Below the pieces are notes generated by a model, which made no database searches, was not told the origin of the DNA, and saw only the letters and a list, made by a program, of their open reading frames with translations. From an uncultured Spirochaetaceae bacterium (lineage in GTDB: Bacteria > Spirochaetota > Spirochaetia > Sphaerochaetales > Sphaerochaetaceae): DNA of 10,925 bases. Location: NCBI GenBank assembly GCA_944389985.1, contig CALXON010000223.1, forward strand, positions 1-10,925, given 5' to 3'. The position numbers and the translations under genes were made by a program. Each line of letters starts with the position of its first letter. The first letter of the stretch is position 1. This document shows, piece by piece, positions 1 through 7,407 of the stretch.

Positions 1-72
1 CCAGAGTACGAACTCGTCATCGATGGTAAGAACTGCGCTATCGGAAGGGAAAGCAAGCCGTTCGTCCAGTAA
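1..72 (+). CDS. C-terminal end of an unrecognised protein (partial)
   Basis: Frame 1 is open from the first base to a TAA at 70-72 and encodes 23 residues that begin PEYELVIDGK and end SKPFVQ. No domain can be recognised from so short a tail. Base composition resembles the neighbouring genes, and the gene would converge on leuS with an 80-base gap that holds only a palindrome. The reading frame could be fortuitous, because 23 open codons are not significant alone. It is listed because the window edge truncates it and the following palindrome sits where the end of a transcription unit is expected. Confidence 0.4.
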   Translation, partial: PEYELVIDGKNCAIGRESKPFVQ

Positions 73-94
73 GACTGCAAAGGAATCGAATTTC

Positions 95-133
95 AGGGGC
101 TGTCTCAAAAGCCTAGACTTTTGAACAGCCCCT
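95..133. terminator. 39-base near-perfect palindrome between convergent genes, possible bidirectional terminator
   Basis: The left arm at 95-111 (AGGGGCTGTCTCAAAAG) pairs with the right arm at 118-133 (CTTTTGAACAGCCCCT) around a six-base loop, CCTAGA. The only flaw is one bulged C in the left arm. The position, 20 bases beyond the stop of leuS on the - strand and 22 beyond the upstream + strand stop, suits a shared terminator. Neither side carries a good T-run, so it is not a textbook intrinsic terminator. The arm also resembles the terminal inverted repeats of some insertion sequences, so a dispersed palindromic repeat is the alternative. Confidence 0.5.
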
Positions 134-152
134 ATCCATGATCATGACAAGA

Positions 153-2666
153 TCATTTCACGACGATATTCACAAGCTTGTTCGGAACAACGATCTCCTT
201 CACGATCTCCTTGCCGTCGATCCATGTCCTGATCTTCTCGTCAGCCTTTGCCTCTCTGAGCATCTCTTCCTTCGCAGCGCCCTGAGGCATCTGGAGTCTT
301 GCCCTGAGCTTGCCGTTGATCTGGACGACAATCTCGATAGTGGCGTCGATTGTCTTCGCCTCATCGTATTCAGGCCACTTCTCGTTTGAGACAGATGGCT
401 CATGCCCGAACATCACCCAGAGCTCCTCGGCAAGATGCGGTGTGTACGGCGAGAGGAGGAGAGTGAGGGTCTCCATCGCCTTCTTAGGTACAACCTCGAG
501 TCTGTTGAGCTCGTTCACGAATACCATCATCTGGCTGATCGCCGTATTGAATGAGAGTGTCTCCGTGTCCTCGGTGACCTTCTTTATGGTCTTGTGCATG
601 AGGCTGTCGAGCTCCGGAGAGAGTGCCGTATCCTCAATCTTCTTCTCGGTGGATATCCTCCAGATCCTGTCAAGGAAGCGGTAGACACCGATGAATCCGT
701 TTGTGGCCCATGGCTTTGACTCTCTCAGAGGTCCCATGAACATCTCATACATCCTGACGCTGTCAGCACCGTAGTTCCTGATGAAATCATCGGGGTTGAT
801 GACATTCTTGAGAGATTTGGACATCTTCGCGATGACCTGGGTCAGCTCCTCTCCTGTCTCCTTGTCGTAGTACTTTCCGTCCTTCTCCTCAACAAGATCA
901 GTAGGAACAAGGCTCTTGTTCGCCTTCTGATAGGCGAATGATGTGATCATTCCCTGATTCACGAGGCGGTGGAACGGCTCATCTGTCGATACAAGTCCGA
1001 GATCATAGAGCACCTTGTGCCAGAATCTGGAGTAGAGAAGGTGGAGAACAGCATGCTCGGCACCTCCGACATAGAGATCAACAGGCATCCAGTACTGCTC
1101 TTTCTCCGGATCGATGAACTTCTTCTCATTCTTCGGGTCGATGTACCTGAGATAGTACCAGCATGAACCTGCCCACTGAGGCATTGTGTTGGTCTCTCTC
1201 TTCGCATCAGCTCCGCAGACAGGGCATTTGCAGTTCACCCAGCTCTCGACATTCACAAGAGGGGACTCACCTGTTCCGGAAGGCTCGTACTTGTCGACTT
1301 CAGGCAGACGGAGCGGAAGCTCATCCTCCGGTACAGTCACCGTACCGCAGTGAGGACAGTGGATGAGTGGTATCGGCTCTCCCCAGTAGCGCTGGCGTGA
1401 GAAGACCCAGTCACGGAGCTTGTAGTTGATCGCCTTGTGTCCGTATCCGTTCTTCTCAAGGAACCCGAGCATCTTCTCTATGGCATCCTTCTTGTTGAGA
1501 CCATCAAGCCACTCGGAGTTCACATGGATGCCATCCTCAGTCCAGGCCTGTTCCTGAACATCCACCTCTGACTTCAGCACTTCGATGATCGGAAGTCCGA
1601 ACTTCTTCGCGAACTCCCAGTCCCTGTCATCATGCGCAGGAACAGCCATGATGGCTCCCGTTCCGTAGCTGATGAGTACATAGTCTGCAATCCAGATAGG
1701 AATGCGCTTTCCATTCACAGGATTGATGGCATACGATCCTGAGAAGACTCCTGTCTTATCCTTTGCAAGGTCCGTTCTCTCGAGATCTGATTTGTGTTTC
1801 GTCTCATCAAGGTACTTCTCGACAGCCTCTTTCTGTTCCGGTGTCGTGAGCTGTGGAACGAGAGGGTGCTCCGGAGCCACAACCATGTATGTTGCTCCGA
1901 AAAGCGTATCACAGCGTGTCGTGTAGACCTCAAGTTTCTCGTCCATGCCCTCGATCTGGAAGAACACCGCAGCACCTTCCGATCTTCCGATCCAGTTACG
2001 CTGCATAGCCTTCACAGATTCCGGCCAGTCAAGCTCATCAAGACCTTCAAGAAGCTTATCAGCGTATGCCGTTATCCTGAGCATCCACTGCCTGATGTTC
2101 TTCTTCTCGACCTTCGCACCACAGCGCTCGCAGTGACCTTCCTTGACCTCCTCGTTCGCAAGACCTGTCTTGCAGCTCGGACACCAGTTGATAGGAGTCA
2201 CTGCCTCATAGGCGAGTCCTTTCTTGTAGAGCTGCTCGAAGATCCACTGTGTCCAGTGATAGTACTCGGGATCACAGGTGGAGATCTCCCTGTCCCAGTC
2301 ATAGGAGAAGCCCAGACTCTTGATCTGACGGCGGAATGTCTCTATGTTCTTCTCGGTCGTGACCCATGGATGTGTTCCTGTCTTGATCGCATAGTTCTCG
2401 GCAGGAAGACCGAATGAATCGAATCCCATCGGATGCAGGACATTGTAGCCCTTCATTCTCAGGTATCTTGAATAGATATCGGTAGCGGTGTAACCCTCCG
2501 GATGACCGACATGAAGACCTGCCCCTGACGGATAGGGGAACATATCGAGGATGTATCTCCTCCTGTCCTTTGGAACCGAAGGGTCCTCTTCCGAATGGAA
2601 GGTCTTATGCTCTTCCCAGTATTTCTGCCATTTAGGTTCAATCTCATTGAAAGGATACTTGCTCAT
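153..2666 (-). CDS. leuS: leucyl-tRNA synthetase, bacterial LeuS type
   Basis: This cytoplasmic class I aminoacyl-tRNA synthetase charges tRNA-Leu with leucine. The 837 residues are close to the usual bacterial length. The class I HIGH signature reads HVGH (52-55) and the second signature is KMSKS (614-618). The CP1 editing domain lies between, with the threonine-rich site TTRCDT (249-254) and GAIMAVPAHDDRD (337-349). Two cysteine clusters suggest zinc ribbons: C162/C165 with C179/C182, and C437/C440 with C481/C484. The leucine-specific WAGSCWYYLRY follows at 498-508, and a C-terminal tRNA-binding domain ends the protein. The editing motif has Cys where E. coli has Pro. The ATG at 2664-2666 is chosen because MSKYPFNEIEPKWQ is the expected N-terminus. 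No Shine-Dalgarno precedes it, and no T-box leader is present in the short upstream space. Confidence 0.98.
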   Translation of the reverse strand: MSKYPFNEIEPKWQKYWEEHKTFHSEEDPSVPKDRRRYILDMFPYPSGAGLHVGHPEGYTATDIYSRYLRMKGYNVLHPMGFDSFGLPAENYAIKTGTHPWVTTEKNIETFRRQIKSLGFSYDWDREISTCDPEYYHWTQWIFEQLYKKGLAYEAVTPINWCPSCKTGLANEEVKEGHCERCGAKVEKKNIRQWMLRITAYADKLLEGLDELDWPESVKAMQRNWIGRSEGAAVFFQIEGMDEKLEVYTTRCDTLFGATYMVVAPEHPLVPQLTTPEQKEAVEKYLDETKHKSDLERTDLAKDKTGVFSGSYAINPVNGKRIPIWIADYVLISYGTGAIMAVPAHDDRDWEFAKKFGLPIIEVLKSEVDVQEQAWTEDGIHVNSEWLDGLNKKDAIEKMLGFLEKNGYGHKAINYKLRDWVFSRQRYWGEPIPLIHCPHCGTVTVPEDELPLRLPEVDKYEPSGTGESPLVNVESWVNCKCPVCGADAKRETNTMPQWAGSCWYYLRYIDPKNEKKFIDPEKEQYWMPVDLYVGGAEHAVLHLLYSRFWHKVLYDLGLVSTDEPFHRLVNQGMITSFAYQKANKSLVPTDLVEEKDGKYYDKETGEELTQVIAKMSKSLKNVINPDDFIRNYGADSVRMYEMFMGPLRESKPWATNGFIGVYRFLDRIWRISTEKKIEDTALSPELDSLMHKTIKKVTEDTETLSFNTAISQMMVFVNELNRLEVVPKKAMETLTLLLSPYTPHLAEELWVMFGHEPSVSNEKWPEYDEAKTIDATIEIVVQINGKLRARLQMPQGAAKEEMLREAKADEKIRTWIDGKEIVKEIVVPNKLVNIVVK

Positions 2667-2673
2667 AACGATG

Positions 2674-2682
2674 AGAATATCA
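2674..2682 (-). promoter_or_regulatory. extended -10 promoter element for leuS, possible leaderless start
   Basis: On the - strand the sequence TGATATTCT is an extended -10 element (TG, one base, then TATTCT). It ends seven bases before the leuS ATG. Transcription starting 6-8 bases beyond the -10 would begin at or within a base or two of the start codon. No convincing -35 hexamer exists 17-18 bases upstream (TGGTCT or ATGGTC), which suits an extended -10 promoter. The module is nearly identical to the one before the gene at 10888. This is prediction only. Confidence 0.45.
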
Positions 2683-2772
2683 TTAAGGGCGGAAAAAGAC
2701 CATGGTCAGCAGAGCCTCTGACTTTGAATTCCGGTCTTCACGGGCACAGCTGCAGGGTCTTGTCAGTTTTCC

Positions 2773-2809
2773 TTAACAAATCCGGTTTCCATTTCAAGTT
2801 CTTTTAACA
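2773..2809 (+). promoter_or_regulatory. pair of TTAACA boxes upstream of alkaline phosphatase
   Basis: TTAACA occurs at 2773-2778 and again at 2804-2809, 31 bases apart, which is close to three helical turns. TTAACA-like boxes repeated on one DNA face are the hallmark of PhoP sites in Bacillus, and the next gene is an alkaline phosphatase, so phosphate control is an obvious idea. The intermediate 11-base register positions carry only degenerate matches such as TTTCAA at 2792-2797, and the organism is probably not a Firmicute. Either box could also serve as a -35 hexamer, but no good -10 follows. Confidence 0.2.
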
Positions 2810-2816
2810 GAGAACT
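2797..2816. promoter_or_regulatory. operator-like inverted repeat upstream of alkaline phosphatase
   Basis: AGTTCT at 2797-2802 and AGAACT at 2811-2816 form perfect six-base arms around an eight-base centre that contains one TTAACA box. Half-sites about one and a half turns apart suit a dimeric helix-turn-helix regulator. A perfect ten-base palindrome, GCCATATGGC, follows at 2821-2830. Both lie in the leader or promoter zone of the alkaline phosphatase gene and about 130-160 bases from the leuS start. No regulator can be named. Confidence 0.3.
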
Positions 2817-2878
2817 AACCGCCATATGGCAGATGAAAGATACGGTGGATGGTAGCTTTTTCTCAGATTCATCCGTTT

Positions 2879-2884
2879 GGAGGA
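2879..2884 (+). promoter_or_regulatory. strong ribosome binding site that fixes the alkaline phosphatase start
   Basis: GGAGGA lies five bases before the ATG at 2890. The frame stays open upstream to another ATG at 2833, but that start lacks such a site. It would also place 19 polar residues before the hydrophobic signal sequence. The start at 2890 is therefore preferred. Confidence 0.85.
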
Positions 2885-2889
2885 CTGAA

Positions 2890-4353
2890 ATGAAAAGAAT
2901 TCTTACCGTGCTTGTTGCATCGCTTGTCATTGTATCAATGGCTTTTGCAAATGGTGCAGATGAGACAGAGAAGACTATCCGCAGCTATATCGAGGACGCT
3001 TCTCCGAAATACGTTTTCATGTTCATCGGAGATGGAATGAGCTCTCCTCAGATCAATTCCGCACAGATATTCAACGGCTGCAATGAGCCGGGTCTTGTGG
3101 ATCTTCAGGAACTTACATTCACACAGTTCCCTGTCGTCGGTCTTCAGTACACTCAGGATGCGACATCATTCGCTCCGGATTCTGCAAGTACCGCTACATC
3201 CCTCTCTTCCGGTTTCAAGACACACAGCGGTGTCATCGGAATGGGAATCGACAAGGTGACAAGAGGAACGACAATCGCGGAGATGCTCCGTGACAAGGGC
3301 TGGAAGATCGGTATTGTATCAACCGTCACGATCAACCATGCAACTCCGGCAGCATACTATGCCCATGTCGCATCGAGGAATGACTACTATGAGATCGGAC
3401 TTCAGATGGCGGCTTCAGGCTTCGATTACTTCGGCGGTGGTTCAGTGAATCAGGCAGACAACGGTCCTGAGCGCATCTATCAGGTACTTGAGGACAACGG
3501 ATACCTTGTGACCAATGACCGCGACACCATCCTCAGCCTCAACAGCGACAGCGGAAAGGTATATGCATACAGCCCTGTCCTTCAGGATGATGGAGCTATG
3601 CCGTATGCGATCGATGCAGAGAATGACCAGCTCCAGCTCAAGGACTTCGTCAGGAAGGGAATCGATGTCCTGGACAATGAGACAGGTTTCTTCATGATGG
3701 TCGAGTCAGGAAAGATTGACTGGGCAGGGCACGCCAATGACGCTGTAGCCAACATCAGTGACACGCTTGCTTTCGATGAGGCTATCGAGGTTGCCGTTGA
3801 TTTCGCGAAGAATCATCCGGATGAGACACTCATCGTCGTCACAGGTGACCATGAGACCGGTGGTATGACCATCGGATATGCAGCGACAGGATACAACACA
3901 GCCTTCGATATCCTCCGTGCCCAGAAGGTCTCATATGTGAAGTTCGACACGATGGTCGAGGAGAGGATCGCTTCCGGAGATTTCGACTTCGATGCCCTTC
4001 TTGAGATGGTTGAGGAGAACTTCGGTCTTACAGCACCCGGAACAGCCGCGGATGTCGCTGCTCTCGAGATGAACGAGTATGAGTTCAACATGCTCCAGAG
4101 GGCGTATGACGATGCAATGAGCGGAAACACTGACGGATATGAGGAATCACTCCTTTATGGTGGATACAATCCGATCTCCGTCACACTCACGCACATCATC
4201 AACAACAAGGCTGGTATCGGCTGGACAAGCTACTTCCACACAGGTCTTCCAGTTCCTGTATATGCATACGGCGAGGGAGCAGAGGCTTTCGTCGGATCAT
4301 ACGACAACACGGAAGTGGCTCACAAACTCATGGATCTTACCGGCGCAAGGTAA
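2890..4353 (+). CDS. secreted alkaline phosphatase, PhoA-type
   Basis: A metal-dependent phosphomonoesterase expected to release inorganic phosphate from organic esters outside the cytoplasmic membrane. The 487-residue product begins with a signal peptide, MKRILTVLVASLVIVSMAFA, with likely cleavage after residue 20. The active site follows E. coli PhoA: D48 in FIGDGM, nucleophile S98 in PDSASTAT, T152 in INHATPAA, R163 in ASRND, E272 and D277/H281 in VESGKIDWAGHAND, D320/H321 in TGDHETGG, and H450 in FHTGLPVPVYA. All metal ligands and the serine are present, so it should be active. H150 stands at the position of E. coli Asp153 and W278 at that of Lys328, a combination found in many non-enteric homologues. 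The gene is monocistronic, with its own upstream region and a terminator 18 bases after the stop. Possible phosphate control rests only on weak upstream boxes. Confidence 0.95.
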   Translation: MKRILTVLVASLVIVSMAFANGADETEKTIRSYIEDASPKYVFMFIGDGMSSPQINSAQIFNGCNEPGLVDLQELTFTQFPVVGLQYTQDATSFAPDSASTATSLSSGFKTHSGVIGMGIDKVTRGTTIAEMLRDKGWKIGIVSTVTINHATPAAYYAHVASRNDYYEIGLQMAASGFDYFGGGSVNQADNGPERIYQVLEDNGYLVTNDRDTILSLNSDSGKVYAYSPVLQDDGAMPYAIDAENDQLQLKDFVRKGIDVLDNETGFFMMVESGKIDWAGHANDAVANISDTLAFDEAIEVAVDFAKNHPDETLIVVTGDHETGGMTIGYAATGYNTAFDILRAQKVSYVKFDTMVEERIASGDFDFDALLEMVEENFGLTAPGTAADVAALEMNEYEFNMLQRAYDDAMSGNTDGYEESLLYGGYNPISVTLTHIINNKAGIGWTSYFHTGLPVPVYAYGEGAEAFVGSYDNTEVAHKLMDLTGAR

Positions 4354-4371
4354 GGATGAAAATAGATCACA

Positions 4372-4396
4372 GGGGAGCCCCGGCTCCCCGTTTTCT
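4372..4396 (+). terminator. rho-independent terminator of the alkaline phosphatase gene
   Basis: GGGGAGCC at 4372-4379 pairs perfectly with GGCTCCCC at 4382-4389 around a CC loop (effectively a tetraloop after opening one C-G pair). It is followed by GTTTTCT. It begins 18 bases after the alkaline phosphatase TAA and ends 15 bases before the next ATG, so it separates the two transcription units. Confidence 0.9.
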
Positions 4397-4411
4397 CATA
4401 ACTGACAGATC

Positions 4412-5539
4412 ATGATTTCACTTACAGACAGAAGAAAGGACATCGTATTCATCTTCGCATTCATCATCGCATCGATAGTGCTTATTGCCATCCCTACCGG
4501 TTTCGAGAGGGATATCTATGTGAATGCGACAGGGGCGAAAGCGGAAGTCATCTCCACAGATGACAGGGGAATAATACAGACAGGACTTTTCCGCACCGGA
4601 GATCAGCGCTGCCGTGTCAGAGTGCTCTCCGGAGAACACAAGGGTCTTGAGATGGATGGCATAAACCTTCTTTCGGGAAGCCTCAAGGAGGACAAGGTCT
4701 TCGTTCCCGGTGATACGGCCTGGGTCCTGATAGAAAGAGATGAGAACGGTACTCCGATATTCATAAATCTCATTGATTACTACAGGATAGGGACAGAGTG
4801 GATGCTCGCCGCTGTCTTTGTCGTGATCCTCGTCATATTCGCAGGGTTCAGAGGGATCAGGATGGTGCTCTCATTCCTTTTCGCTTTTCTCATGATCTGG
4901 AAATTCCTCATTCCCTCGATACTCAGAGGAATGAATCCTCTTCTCATGTGCACACTGTCACTGATGCTAATGACTGTCGTCACTCTCCCGATGGTGTCCG
5001 GAGTGAACAGGAGAAGCCTTGCCGCCATATCCGGTTCCCTTCTCAGCATGGTGGTCACGATCCTGCTCTCGATGCTGACGACGCATATGCTCCGTATTCA
5101 CGGTTCCGTGCTGGAGCAGAGCGAGGCCCTTCTTTACTGTGGTTTCATCCATCTCGACCTGACGTCACTTTTCTCTGGCGTCGTCTGTCTCAGTGCAGGT
5201 GGTGCGATAATGGATCTCTCTATAGATGTCTCCGCAGCGATGTGGGAGGTCAGGGAACACTCGGAGAGCATCAGCAGCAGAGAGCTCTTCAGATCCGCGA
5301 TGGAGGTCGGAAGGGCAGGGGTCGGCACTCAGATAACCACACTCCTTCTCGCGTATATGGGAAGCTTCCTGACACTCATGATGGTCTATATGGCACAGGC
5401 GACACCTGTCATGAATCTCCTCACATCGAAATCGATATCGGCGGAGATCCTCCAGACCTTTGTCGGAGCGGCAGGGATAATAATGGTGACGCCTCTCACC
5501 GCGCTGATGGGTATTCTGATGTTCCGCAAGCATATGTGA
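4412..5539 (+). CDS. YibE/F-family multi-pass membrane protein
   Basis: This 375-residue integral membrane protein has the YibE/F-like family architecture. One N-terminal membrane helix (about 11-30) is followed by a mostly polar, probably extracytoplasmic beta-rich domain (31-128). About seven further membrane segments lie near 130-146, 149-168, 176-196, 203-222, 250-268, 308-330 and 350-371. The family signatures are visible as GGAIMDLSIDVSAAMWEV (263-280) and GRAGVGTQITTLLLAYMGS (300-318). The biochemical role of the family is not established. A transport role has been proposed but cannot be derived here. No Shine-Dalgarno is evident before the ATG, which lies 15 bases after the preceding terminator, so its promoter must overlap that terminator or readthrough occurs. 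Sixty bases separate it from parE, which has its own promoter. Confidence 0.88.
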   Translation: MISLTDRRKDIVFIFAFIIASIVLIAIPTGFERDIYVNATGAKAEVISTDDRGIIQTGLFRTGDQRCRVRVLSGEHKGLEMDGINLLSGSLKEDKVFVPGDTAWVLIERDENGTPIFINLIDYYRIGTEWMLAAVFVVILVIFAGFRGIRMVLSFLFAFLMIWKFLIPSILRGMNPLLMCTLSLMLMTVVTLPMVSGVNRRSLAAISGSLLSMVVTILLSMLTTHMLRIHGSVLEQSEALLYCGFIHLDLTSLFSGVVCLSAGGAIMDLSIDVSAAMWEVREHSESISSRELFRSAMEVGRAGVGTQITTLLLAYMGSFLTLMMVYMAQATPVMNLLTSKSISAEILQTFVGAAGIIMVTPLTALMGILMFRKHM

Positions 5540-5562
5540 CAACCTGAGGATTCTCATATTAT

Positions 5563-5592
5563 TTGCTTAACATGCCATAAACTGGATATACT
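5563..5592 (+). promoter_or_regulatory. sigma-70-type promoter of the parE operon, leaderless geometry
   Basis: TTGCTT at 5563-5568 and TATACT at 5587-5592 are separated by 18 bases. TATACT matches the -10 consensus at five of six positions, and TTGCTT keeps the TTG of the -35. The -10 ends only six bases before the parE ATG at 5599, so initiation 6-8 bases downstream would fall on or next to the A of the start codon. The bases just before the ATG (GAACCC) contain no Shine-Dalgarno. Confidence 0.6.
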
Positions 5593-5598
5593 GAACCC

Positions 5599-7407
5599 AT
5601 GGCCTATGATGAAAGTAATATAAAATCCCTTTCATCTCTTGAGCATATAAGACTGCGTCCGGGAATGTATATCGGCAGACTCGGAAACGGAACCCACCCT
5701 GATGATGGTATTTACATATTGCTCAAAGAGGTGATTGACAACTCTGTTGATGAGTTCACGATGCGTTTCGGCAACCGTATCGAGATCACGGTGGAGAATG
5801 ATACAGTCTCCGTGCGTGACTATGGACGCGGTATCCCTCTGGGAAAGGTTGTTGAATGCGTATCTGTCATAAACACCGGAGCGAAGTACGACAGCGAGGC
5901 GTTCCAGTTCTCTGTCGGACTAAACGGCGTCGGAACTAAAGCCGTTAATGCCCTTTCATCATATTTCCTTGTCAGATCATACAGGGAAGGAAAGTACGTC
6001 GAGGCGGAGTTCGAGGGCGGCATCCTGAAAAGGAAGAAGGAGGGAAAGGCTCCTGACGAGAAGGACGGAACATTTGTCTCATTCCATCCCGATCCTTCGA
6101 TCTTCCCGGATTTCCACTATCTTGATGACATCATCGAGGACAGGCTCTGGAGCTATGCATACCTCAATACAGGACTGACGATCCTGTACAACAGGAAGCT
6201 GATCAAGAGCCAGAACGGTCTTCTTGACCTGCTCTCGAAGATGCTCGGCTCTGAGGGGCTCTATCCCACCATACATTTCAAGAATGAGCATCTTGAGTTC
6301 GCCTTCACCCATACATCAGGCTATGGCGAGAACTATTTCTCATTCGTCAACGGTCAGAACACCACCGACGGAGGAACGCATCTTGCCGCATTCAAGGAAG
6401 GCGTGCTGAAGGGTGTCAACGAGTTCTTCCGCAAAAGCTGGCAGGCTCCTGAGATCAGGGACGGTATCGCTGCTGCGGTGGCTATCAAGATGCAGAACCC
6501 TGTATTCGAGAGCCAGACAAAGAACAAGCTCGGCTCCACGGAGGTCAGGACCTGGATCGTCAACGAGGTCAGGGAAGCGGTCATGGATGCCCTCATGAAG
6601 GACAAGGCCAAGGCTCAGGGACTTCAGGAGAAGGTGACGACGAACGAGAAGGTGCACAAGGAGGAGCAGGCTGTAAGGAACAACGCCAAGGAAAGGGCGA
6701 GGAAGACAGCCGTGCACATCCCTAAGCTCCGCGACTGCCGCTATCATCTGGACTCATCTTCTGCCCAGCACAGGAAAGAGGCTGAGAATTCGATGATATT
6801 CCTCACAGAGGGAGACAGCGCTGCGGGAACTCTCTCGAATATTAGGGATGCGAACACACAGGCCGTATTCGCTCTCAGAGGCAAGCCGTTCAACGTACAG
6901 GGCTACAAACGTACAGAGCTGTACAAGCATGAGGAGCTTTATAACATCATGGTGGCCCTTGGAATCGAGAACGGAATCGAAGGAATACGCTATTCGAAGG
7001 TTGTCATCGCGACCGATGCCGATACCGACGGATTCCATATCAGGATACTTCTCATGACATTCTTCCTCACATACTTTGAGGATCTGGTCACATCCGGGCG
7101 TCTTTTCATTCTTGAGACTCCGCTCTTCCGTGTCAGGAACAAGGCCATTACGGATTACTGCTATTCCGAGGCGGAACGTGACCAGGCCATAGCCCGGATC
7201 AGGGGCTGTGAGGTCACGAGATTCAAGGGACTTGGAGAGATAAGCCCCAGTGAGTTCAGGCAGTTCATCGGAGAGGACATCAAACTGCTGCCTGTCACGA
7301 TAACATCCATCAAGGACATCAGGGACAAGATGGAGTTTTATATGGGACAGAACACTCCCCAGCGCAGGGAGTTCATCATGGAGAATCTGCTGAATGTCAC
7401 AGGCTGA
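5599..7407 (+). CDS. parE: DNA topoisomerase IV subunit B (ParE), ATPase subunit
   Basis: ATPase subunit of the type IIA topoisomerase that with ParC unlinks replicated chromosomes and removes supercoils. The 602 residues match compact ParE proteins. The GHKL ATPase domain shows KEVIDNSVDE (43-52, catalytic Glu44, Mg-binding Asn48), RDYGRGIP (73-80) and GLNGVGTKAVNALS (107-120). The transducer domain carries QTKNKLG (306-312) with the ATP-sensing lysine. The TOPRIM domain has LTEGDSAAG (402-410) and ATDADTDGFHI (471-481) for the catalytic metals, followed by RFKGLGEISPSEF (541-553). The large GyrB insert of enterobacteria is absent. GyrB is the alternative name, but the 14-base overlap with a short ParC-like A subunit favours topoisomerase IV. 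The ATG at 5599 begins right behind a promoter without any Shine-Dalgarno. Confidence 0.93.
   Translation: MAYDESNIKSLSSLEHIRLRPGMYIGRLGNGTHPDDGIYILLKEVIDNSVDEFTMRFGNRIEITVENDTVSVRDYGRGIPLGKVVECVSVINTGAKYDSEAFQFSVGLNGVGTKAVNALSSYFLVRSYREGKYVEAEFEGGILKRKKEGKAPDEKDGTFVSFHPDPSIFPDFHYLDDIIEDRLWSYAYLNTGLTILYNRKLIKSQNGLLDLLSKMLGSEGLYPTIHFKNEHLEFAFTHTSGYGENYFSFVNGQNTTDGGTHLAAFKEGVLKGVNEFFRKSWQAPEIRDGIAAAVAIKMQNPVFESQTKNKLGSTEVRTWIVNEVREAVMDALMKDKAKAQGLQEKVTTNEKVHKEEQAVRNNAKERARKTAVHIPKLRDCRYHLDSSSAQHRKEAENSMIFLTEGDSAAGTLSNIRDANTQAVFALRGKPFNVQGYKRTELYKHEELYNIMVALGIENGIEGIRYSKVVIATDADTDGFHIRILLMTFFLTYFEDLVTSGRLFILETPLFRVRNKAITDYCYSEAERDQAIARIRGCEVTRFKGLGEISPSEFRQFIGEDIKLLPVTITSIKDIRDKMEFYMGQNTPQRREFIMENLLNVTG

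Noticed and set aside
95..133. Complete insertion sequence or MITE call
   Set aside because: There is only a 39-base hairpin, no transposase and no target-site duplication, so it is recorded as a palindrome with alternatives.
1794..2417. 207-codon open frame antisense to leuS
   Set aside because: It mirrors conserved LeuRS coding sequence and has no independent support.
2833..2889. Possible 19-residue N-terminal extension of the alkaline phosphatase from an upstream ATG
   Set aside because: It has no ribosome binding site and would bury the signal peptide. GGAGGA five bases before 2890 fits far better.
2667..2889. T-box or leucine-attenuator leader for leuS
   Set aside because: The likely leuS transcript starts at or very near its ATG, and no specifier hairpin or T-box consensus is visible in the 223-base spacer.
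4798..5547. Long open frame overlapping the YibE/F gene on the same strand
   Set aside because: It is an out-of-frame shadow, rich in Arg, His and Ser with no domain, while the YibE/F frame has coherent membrane helices and family motifs.
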